From Duganella zoogloeoides (lineage in GTDB: Bacteria > Pseudomonadota > Gammaproteobacteria > Burkholderiales > Burkholderiaceae_D): 64,000 bases of DNA. The translations under genes and the position numbers were made by a program. This document shows positions 57,802 through 64,000 of the stretch, one piece after another (the stretch's first letter is position 1; each line of letters opens with the position of its first letter). The stretch is from the NCBI RefSeq assembly GCF_034479515.1, contig NZ_CP140152.1:3906001-3970000 (forward strand). The letters are read 5' to 3'. The notes under the pieces were generated by a model that saw only the letters and a list, made by a program, of their open reading frames with translations, did not search any database and was not told the DNA's origin.

Positions 57802-59238
57802 CTACTGCGCCGCCACGTGCCAGCCGCCGCCGAGCGACTGGATCAGCGCCACCGCCGTGGTCTGGCGGTCGCCCTGGGCCTGGATCAAAGCGCGGCGCGC
57901 GTTGAGCGCGGTAGTCTGGGCGGTTACCACCTCGGTGTAGTTGACCTGGCCGGCGCGGTAGCGGTTGAGCATTTGCGCCTCCACCTGGTCGGCCGCTTCC
58001 GATGCGGCACGACGCAATTCGAGCTGCAGCGCCAGCGCGCGCGTGGCCGACAACTGGTTTTCCACGTCCGCAAACGCGGTCAGCACGGTCTGGCGGTAGC
58101 TGGCAATGGCCGCGTCGCGCGAGGCTTCGGCGCCGGCCACGCGGGCCTTGATGGCGCCGGCGTCGAACAGCGTTTGCGCCGCCGACAGGCCCAGCGACCA
58201 CAGGCTGTTCGACGCATTGAACAAGCCGCCGGTCGCGTTCGACCCGAAACCGTACGAACCGCTCAGCGTCAGGCTCGGGAAGTACGCGGCGCGCGAAATG
58301 CCGATCTGCTCGTTCGCCACGGCCACCCGGCGCTCGGCGGCGGCAATGTCGGGCCGCCGTTGCAGCAAGGTCGAAGGCACGCCGGTCGGCACATCGGGCA
58401 CCACCACCGCCCACTTGGCGGGAGCGATGGCGAAGTCGCTGGCGGCGCGGCCCAGCAGGACCGCGATCGCATGTTCGAGCACGGCGCGCTGGCGCACCAG
58501 GCTCACCTGGTCGATGCGGGCGTTGGCCAGCTGGGTTTGCGCCTGCAACAGGTCCGACTTGGCGGTGACGCCGGCATCAAAACGGTTCTGGGTAATTTGC
58601 AGCACCCGCTCGTAGCCCTCGGTGGTGGCGTCGAGCAGCTCCTTCTGGGCGTCGGTCATGCGCAGCGACAGGTAATTGGTGGCCAGCTCGCCTTGCGCGG
58701 ACAGGCGCGCGGCGGCCAGGTCGGCAGCGCTCACCTGCAAGCTCGCCTCGGCGCTGTTGGCGCCGGCGCGCAGCTTGCCCCACACGTCCGGCTCCCAGCT
58801 GGCGCCGATGCTGGTGCGGTAGGCATTGGTGGCGCGGGTGTCGCCGCCACCGCCGGAGCGGTTGGCGGTGGCGGACAAATCCACCACCGGGAACAGCGCC
58901 GCGCGCTGCTCGGCCACCAGCGCCCGGGCCTGCGCGTAGTTGGCGGCGGCCACCGCCACGTTCTGGTTGGTCACTTCCAGGCTGGCGGCCATCTGGTTCA
59001 ATTGCTCATCGCCGAACAGCTGCCACCACGGGCCGCGCTCGAGCATGTCGGCCGGCGCGGCCTCGGTCCAGCCGGCGGCCACTTTCTCGGCGGCGGGCGC
59101 GGCTTCCTTGAAAGCGGCAGGGCTCGGGGTGGCCGGCACCTGGTAGGCGGGACCGACCGCGCAGCCGCTCGCCAGCAGCGCAGACGCCAAGGTCAGGACG
59201 ATGGTCGCAGGACGAAAAACAGGTACGTGTGTGCTCAT
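57802..59238 (-). CDS. RND efflux outer-membrane lipoprotein (NodT/OprM family)
   Basis: 478 residues. Lipoprotein signal with lipobox LASGC near residue 26 (ALLASGCAVGPAYQVP). Two TolC-like repeats with helices of the OEP family (AGVTAKSDLLQAQTQLANAR, YRAGQVNYTEVVTAQTTALN). It forms the outer-membrane channel of a tripartite pump. ATG 59236-59238 overlaps the stop of the transporter gene as ATGA. Last gene of the efflux operon. Confidence 0.95.
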   Translation of the reverse strand: MSTHVPVFRPATIVLTLASALLASGCAVGPAYQVPATPSPAAFKEAAPAAEKVAAGWTEAAPADMLERGPWWQLFGDEQLNQMAASLEVTNQNVAVAAANYAQARALVAEQRAALFPVVDLSATANRSGGGGDTRATNAYRTSIGASWEPDVWGKLRAGANSAEASLQVSAADLAAARLSAQGELATNYLSLRMTDAQKELLDATTEGYERVLQITQNRFDAGVTAKSDLLQAQTQLANARIDQVSLVRQRAVLEHAIAVLLGRAASDFAIAPAKWAVVVPDVPTGVPSTLLQRRPDIAAAERRVAVANEQIGISRAAYFPSLTLSGSYGFGSNATGGLFNASNSLWSLGLSAAQTLFDAGAIKARVAGAEASRDAAIASYRQTVLTAFADVENQLSATRALALQLELRRAASEAADQVEAQMLNRYRAGQVNYTEVVTAQTTALNARRALIQAQGDRQTTAVALIQSLGGGWHVAAQ

Positions 59239-62200
59239 GGTGTGGTCGGCGCCGCAGTTGCCTGCTCGCCGTGGATTCTGCTCAGTTGTTGTTCGGACGG
59301 GCTGCGGCGACGCAGCTTGTCCATCAGGATGTACACCACCGGCGTGGTGAAAAGGGTCAGCAGCTGGCTGGCGATCAGGCCGCCGACGATGGTCACGCCC
59401 AGCGGGCGGCGCAACTCGGAACCTTCGCCGAAGCCGATCGCCAGCGGCAGCGCGCCCAGCGCGGCAGCCACGGTGGTCATCAGGATCGGGCGGAAGCGCA
59501 GCAGGCATGCCTCGCGCACTGCCTCCAGCGGTGACAGCCCGCGCGAACGCTCTGCCTCCAGCGCGAAGTCGATGATCAGAATGGCGTTCTTCTTGACGAT
59601 GCCGATCAACAGGAAAATCCCGATCAGGGCGATGGTCGAGAACTCCATCTTGAACAGCAGCAGCGCCAGCACCGCGCCCACGCCCGCCGACGGCAAGGTG
59701 GTCAGCACGGTCACCGGGTGCACCAGGCTTTCGTACAGGATGCCCAGCACGATGTAGATGACCACGATGGCGGCCAGGATCAGCAGCGGCAGCGCCTTGT
59801 TGCTGTCCTGGGCGTTCTTGGCCGAGCCCTGGAAGCTGCCGCGCACATTGTTCGGCAGGCCGATCGCCGCTTCGGCGGCGGCAATCTGCACCGTTGCGTC
59901 GGACAGGCTCACGCCTTCCACCAGGTTGAAGGCGATGGTGGTGGCCAGCTCGCCGTCCTGGTGGTTGATCGAGGTGGCCGTGGAACTCTCGGCAAACGTG
60001 GCCACCGACGACAGCGGCACCATGGTGGTGGCCGAGGTGCTCAGCGCAGAACCGGATGAGGCGTCGCGCACCGCCGGCGCCGACACGTTGGCCGCCAGGC
60101 CGGTGCTGCTCGCGGTGGTGGTGGTGCCGCTGGCGGTGGTCGTGGTGGTGGTCGCAGCGGGCGCGCCGCTCGGATTGGACGCCGTGGGCGACGGCAGCCC
60201 TTTCGACGGCACATACACATCCTTGAGCGACTCGGGACTGCGGCTGTATTCGCGCGCCACTTCCATGATCACGTGATACTGGTTGACCTCATCGTAGATG
60301 GTGGCCACCTGGCGCTGGCCGAAGCTGTTGTATAGCGCATTGTCGATGTCCCTGGACGTGATGCCCAGGCGCGACGCGCTGTCCTTGTCCACGGTGACAT
60401 AGGTCTCCACGCCGTTCTCGGCCTGGTCGCTATCGACGTCGATCATGCCGGGCTGGCCTTTCATGGCCTCGGCCAGGCGCGTGGCCCATTTTTTCAGATC
60501 GGCCTCGTTGTCGCTCTTGAGCGTGTACTGGTAGTTGGCGTTGGCCGAACGGCCGCCCGAACGCAAGTCCTGCACGGGACTGAGGAACAGGCTCACGCCG
60601 GTCACCTTGGCCAGCTTCGGCCGCAGGCGCGCCAGCACGGCGTTGCCGGCGACGGTGCGCTCGTTGGCGGGTTTGAGGTTGATGAACATGAAGCCGCCGC
60701 CGGCACGCCGCCCGCCGGTAAAGCCCACCACCGTGGCGACATCGGGATCGTCCTTGATGATGTTCACCAGTTGGCGCAGCTTGCCCTGCATGGCCTGGAA
60801 CGAGATGCTCTGGTCGGCGCGGATACCGCCGTTGATCTGGCCCGTATCCTGCTGCGGGAAGCCGCCCTTGGGAATAGCCGCGAACAGGTAAAAATTCAGG
60901 CCCACCACGAACAGCAATCCCAGCATCACCAGCCACACGCTCGACAAGGCCCAGTCCAGGCCATGCTCGTAGCCTTTCAGGATGCGGTCGAAACCGCGTT
61001 CGAACACGCGCGCAATGCGGCCCGGCTTGGCGGTGTGCTGGTCGGCCTTGAGCAGCCAGGCGCACATCATCGGCGTGGTGGTGAGCGACACCACCAGCGA
61101 AATCATCACCGCCGCCGACAGGGTGACGGCAAACTCCTTGAACAGCGCGCCGAACTGGCCGCCCATGAACAACAGCGGAATGAACACGGCGATCAGCGAC
61201 AGGCTGATGGACAGCACGGTGAAACCCACCTCGCGCGCACCGAGCAATGCCGCCGTCATGCGGTCCATGCCGGCCTCGATGTGGCGCGTGGTGTTTTCCA
61301 GCACCACGATGGCGTCATCGACCACGAAGCCGGTGGCCACCGTCAGCGCCATCAGCGACAGGTTGTTGAGCGAGAAGCCGAGCAGGTACATCACGCCGAA
61401 GGTACCGAGCAGCGAGACGATGGTGGCCACGGCAGGAATGATGGTGGCGCGCAGATTGCGCAGGAAGGCGCTCACCACCAGCACCACCAGCAGGATCGAG
61501 ATGATCAGTGTAATCTCGATCTCGTGCAGCGAGGAGCGGATGGAATTGGTGCTGTCGCTGGCAACCGACACCGTCACATCGGGCGGCAACTGGGCCTGCA
61601 AGGCAGGCAGTTGCGCGCGCACGCTGTCCACGGTCTCGATCACGTTGGCGCCGGCCTGGGGCCGCAGCAGCACGATGATGGCCGGCTGGCCGTTGAACAG
61701 GCCCAGGTTGTTCTGGTCTTCCACGCCATCGACCACTTCGGCCACGTCCTGCAGCCGGATGGCGGTGCCGTCGCGCCAGCCCACCACCAGGTTGCGGTAG
61801 TTGGCGGCGCTGCGGCCGCCCTCCCCGTTCACCGATTCGGTATAGATTTGCAGCCGGCGGCCGTCGCCCTGCAGGGCGCCGCGCGGGCGGTTGGCGTTGG
61901 TGGCCTGGATGGCGGCGCGTACGTCCTCCATCGACAGTCCTACCTTGTTGAGCGTGTACGGGTTCAGTTCCACCCGCACCGCCGGCAGCGAACCGCCGCC
62001 CAGCTCCACGTCGCCGATGCCGCTCACCTGCGACAGGCGCTGCACCACCACGTTGGAGACGGCATCGTAGATCTGACCCGGTGTGCGCGTCTTGGACGTG
62101 AGCGCCAGGATCATCACCGGCGAGCCGGACGTATTGGCCTTGCGGTAGGTGGGGTTGCTGCGCAGCGTGGCCGGCAGATCGACGCGGCTGGCGTTGATTG

Positions 62201-62531
62201 CCGCCTGCACCTCGCGCGCCACCGCATCGACGTTACGATTGAGATCGAACTGCAAGGTGACGTTGGCGCTGCCCGTGTTCGAGCTCGAGGTCATTTCGTT
62301 GACCCCGGCGATGACGCCCAAATGCCGTTCGAGCGGCGTGGCCACGCTCGACGCCATGGTCGAGGGGCTGGCGCCCGGCAGGCTGGCCGACACCGAGATG
62401 ACCGGGAAGTCCACCTGCGGCAGCGGCGCCACCGGCAGCACGAAGAACGCGCCGATGCCAGCCAGCGCCAGGCCGATCGTCAGCAGGACGGTGGCGATCG
62501 GCCGCTTGACGAAGGGCGACGACAGGTTCAC
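59235..62531 (-). CDS. RND multidrug efflux permease, MdtC/MuxC-like
   Basis: 1098 residues, longer than the usual 1030-1040. RND signatures are present: FVLPVAPLPQVDFPVISVSA, GFVVDDAIVVLENTTRHIEAG in the membrane, and LIGIVKKNAILIIDFALEAE. The Asp-Asp pair in VDDAIVV is the proton relay. A Thr/Ser/Ala-rich insertion of about 57 residues lies in the second periplasmic lobe (about 60024-60194), between DVYVPSKGL and MVPLSSVATF, which the neighbouring paralogue lacks. Works as a heteromer with the other RND subunit, as MdtB/C and MuxB/C do. Overlaps both neighbours. Confidence 0.95.
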   Translation of the reverse strand: MNLSSPFVKRPIATVLLTIGLALAGIGAFFVLPVAPLPQVDFPVISVSASLPGASPSTMASSVATPLERHLGVIAGVNEMTSSSNTGSANVTLQFDLNRNVDAVAREVQAAINASRVDLPATLRSNPTYRKANTSGSPVMILALTSKTRTPGQIYDAVSNVVVQRLSQVSGIGDVELGGGSLPAVRVELNPYTLNKVGLSMEDVRAAIQATNANRPRGALQGDGRRLQIYTESVNGEGGRSAANYRNLVVGWRDGTAIRLQDVAEVVDGVEDQNNLGLFNGQPAIIVLLRPQAGANVIETVDSVRAQLPALQAQLPPDVTVSVASDSTNSIRSSLHEIEITLIISILLVVLVVSAFLRNLRATIIPAVATIVSLLGTFGVMYLLGFSLNNLSLMALTVATGFVVDDAIVVLENTTRHIEAGMDRMTAALLGAREVGFTVLSISLSLIAVFIPLLFMGGQFGALFKEFAVTLSAAVMISLVVSLTTTPMMCAWLLKADQHTAKPGRIARVFERGFDRILKGYEHGLDWALSSVWLVMLGLLFVVGLNFYLFAAIPKGGFPQQDTGQINGGIRADQSISFQAMQGKLRQLVNIIKDDPDVATVVGFTGGRRAGGGFMFINLKPANERTVAGNAVLARLRPKLAKVTGVSLFLSPVQDLRSGGRSANANYQYTLKSDNEADLKKWATRLAEAMKGQPGMIDVDSDQAENGVETYVTVDKDSASRLGITSRDIDNALYNSFGQRQVATIYDEVNQYHVIMEVAREYSRSPESLKDVYVPSKGLPSPTASNPSGAPAATTTTTTASGTTTTASSTGLAANVSAPAVRDASSGSALSTSATTMVPLSSVATFAESSTATSINHQDGELATTIAFNLVEGVSLSDATVQIAAAEAAIGLPNNVRGSFQGSAKNAQDSNKALPLLILAAIVVIYIVLGILYESLVHPVTVLTTLPSAGVGAVLALLLFKMEFSTIALIGIFLLIGIVKKNAILIIDFALEAERSRGLSPLEAVREACLLRFRPILMTTVAAALGALPLAIGFGEGSELRRPLGVTIVGGLIASQLLTLFTTPVVYILMDKLRRRSPSEQQLSRIHGEQATAAPTTP

Positions 62532-64000
62532 AGCGCACCGCCTTCGACCGGATACGCATCATCGTGCTTGCGGGCCGGCTGGCCTCCGCCAAAGCGGCGT
62601 CCCAGGCTGTCGAAGGCAAGATAGATCACCGGCGTGGTAAACAGCGTGAGCAGCTGGCTGACGATCAGGCCACCGAAGATGGCCAGGCCCAGGGGCCGGC
62701 GCAGCTCGGCGCCCTCGCCCCAGCCCAGCATCAGCGGTACCGCCGCAAACAGCGCCGCCAGCGTGGTCATGATGATGGGGCGGAAGCGCAGCAGCGCGGC
62801 CTGGTGAATGGCGTCGCGCGGCGACTTGCCCCCTTCGCGCTCGGCCTCGATGGCAAAGTCGATCATCATGATGGCGTTCTTCTTGACGATGCCGATCAGG
62901 AGGATGATGCCGATAATGCCGATCACCCCCAGGTCCTGGCCCGTGATCATCAGCGCCAGCAGCGCGCCCACGCCGGCCGACGGCAGGGTGGACAGGATGG
63001 TCAGCGGATGCACATAGCTCTCGTACAGCACACCGAGCACGATGTACACGCACACCACCGCCGCCAGGATCAGCCATAGCTGGTTGGACAGCGAATTCTG
63101 GTACGCACCGGAGGCGCCGAGGAAGGTCAGCGTGACCGACTGCGGGAACTTGATGTCCACGGCGGCCTGGCGGATCGCATCCACGGCCGTACCGAGCGAG
63201 ACGCCGCTGGCGGTGTCGAAACCGAGCGTGGTGGCCGGATACTGCGCCACGTGCGTGACCTGCAACGGCGCCGGACGCTCGCTGATGGTGGCCACCGCCG
63301 ACAGCGGCGTGGCCTTGCCCGAGCCGGTACGCAATTGCAGGTTGATCAGATCCTGCGGCGACGTGATGGAATCGTTCTTCGCTTCCAGGATCACGCGGTA
63401 CTGGTTGGTCTCGGTGAAGATGGTGGAAACGATGCGCTGGCCGAAGGCGCTGTACAGCGCATCGTCGATCGACGCAGCGGTGACTGACAGGCGCGACGCC
63501 GTATCGCGGTCGATCGAGATGTATGCGGCATTGGCGCTGGCGCCCACGTCGGACACCACGTTGCGCAGCTCCTTCTTGGTACGCATCTGGTCGGCCAGCT
63601 TGGTGGCCCACTCGTTGACGGTGGCGTTATCGGCCCCCTCGATCGACACGCGGAACTGGGTAGGTCCCGATTCGGCGTCGATGGTCAGATCCTGGGTGGG
63701 TTGCAGGTACAAGGTCATGCCCGGAATCTGCGCCACGCGTGAACGCAGGCGGTCCATGATGTCCTGCTGGTTGCCGGAGCGGTCGTGTTTCAGGTTGATC
63801 AGCATGCTGCCGGTGTGGAGCATGCTGTTGTTGGCGGCGTCCACGCCGACCACGGAGCTGAGCGTGCCCACGGCCGGATCGTCGAGGATGGCGCGCGCAG
63901 CCTGCTGCTGCAGTTCGGCCATGCGCGCATACGAGACGGCCTTGCCGGTTTCCAGGCGCGCCTGCAACTGGCCCGTGTCCTGCGTCGGGAACAGGCCTTT
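62528..64000 (-). CDS. RND multidrug efflux permease, MdtB/MuxB-like (C-terminal part, cut by window edge)
   Basis: 491 residues visible, opening inside the second half with KGLFPTQDTGQLQARLETGK, an RND periplasmic motif. The second lobe (ISPQDLIN-like segment before LRTGSGKATPLSAVATI) and the last six helices follow (LIGIVKKNAIMMIDFAIEAE, GLAIFGGLIVSQLLTLFTTP). The frame is open through the window end, so the real start is outside. It overlaps the MdtC-like gene by ATGA. The adaptor gene is expected just beyond 64000. Confidence 0.95.
   Translation of the reverse strand, partial: KGLFPTQDTGQLQARLETGKAVSYARMAELQQQAARAILDDPAVGTLSSVVGVDAANNSMLHTGSMLINLKHDRSGNQQDIMDRLRSRVAQIPGMTLYLQPTQDLTIDAESGPTQFRVSIEGADNATVNEWATKLADQMRTKKELRNVVSDVGASANAAYISIDRDTASRLSVTAASIDDALYSAFGQRIVSTIFTETNQYRVILEAKNDSITSPQDLINLQLRTGSGKATPLSAVATISERPAPLQVTHVAQYPATTLGFDTASGVSLGTAVDAIRQAAVDIKFPQSVTLTFLGASGAYQNSLSNQLWLILAAVVCVYIVLGVLYESYVHPLTILSTLPSAGVGALLALMITGQDLGVIGIIGIILLIGIVKKNAIMMIDFAIEAEREGGKSPRDAIHQAALLRFRPIIMTTLAALFAAVPLMLGWGEGAELRRPLGLAIFGGLIVSQLLTLFTTPVIYLAFDSLGRRFGGGQPARKHDDAYPVEGGAL

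Noticed and set aside
60771..62624. 617-codon open frame on the plus strand
   Set aside because: Antisense to the RND permease; His/Gln-rich, typical of shadows in this genome.

Overview
The window is a chromosomal segment of a GC-rich, flagellated, diderm betaproteobacterium, most likely Oxalobacteraceae (Massilia/Duganella/Janthinobacterium group). The reasons are FlhDC coupled to motA, the succinylase dap genes interleaved with pilU, an OmpR/EnvZ pair, and base composition and codon use that look uniform outside intergenic DNA. No rRNA, tRNA, CRISPR array, prophage or intact insertion sequence was seen. This placement is inference from gene content.

Layout. 1-2.8 kb: flagellar master-regulator block on the minus strand (flhD, flhC, a membrane methyltransferase, start of motA), behind a 570-base AT-rich upstream region with two tandem sigma-28-type promoters. 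2.8-8.6 kb: RBBP9-type hydrolase, a frameshifted exported MORN-like gene, htpG with a clear sigma-32 promoter, a DUF1016 nuclease-like protein and a MocR regulator divergent from an EamA exporter. 9.7-13.3 kb: RidA protein, aminotransferase, response-regulator diguanylate cyclase, small acidic protein. 13.4-19.6 kb: M16 peptidase; FMN riboswitch and ribB; MFS pump divergent from a LysR regulator. 19.6-24 kb: MCE lipid-transport genes without an ATPase, DUF2867 protein, nucleoside hydrolase, YciH. 24-28 kb: RNA helicase, MerR/membrane-protein pair with an operator-embedded promoter, DUF4153 protein.

28.1-36.5 kb is a long co-directional cluster: dapC, dapD, pilU, glutathione peroxidase, ArsC-like protein, dapE, prmB and an ABC-F ATPase. 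36.5-43.2 kb: cheW, arfB, TauE exporter divergent from a LysR regulator, and two tandem FapA-type paralogues. 43.4-46.8 kb: small exported protein divergent from an OmpR/EnvZ-type system and a periplasmic protein. 46.8-53.3 kb: Imm26-like protein, then a vitamin-uptake neighbourhood: TPP riboswitch with TonB-dependent receptor, converging on an S46 peptidase-pnuC-NadR-like kinase run, separated by a long inverted repeat. 53.3-64 kb: sensor kinase and CheB-CheR-PAS fusion, then a tripartite RND efflux operon running off the window end.

The parts most worth following are the riboswitch-controlled receptor beside a PnuC/kinase pair (probable thiamine salvage), the two sigma-28-type promoters pointing at flhD, the MerR palindrome inside a 20-base promoter spacer, the paired FapA paralogues, and the MCE operon lacking its ATPase.
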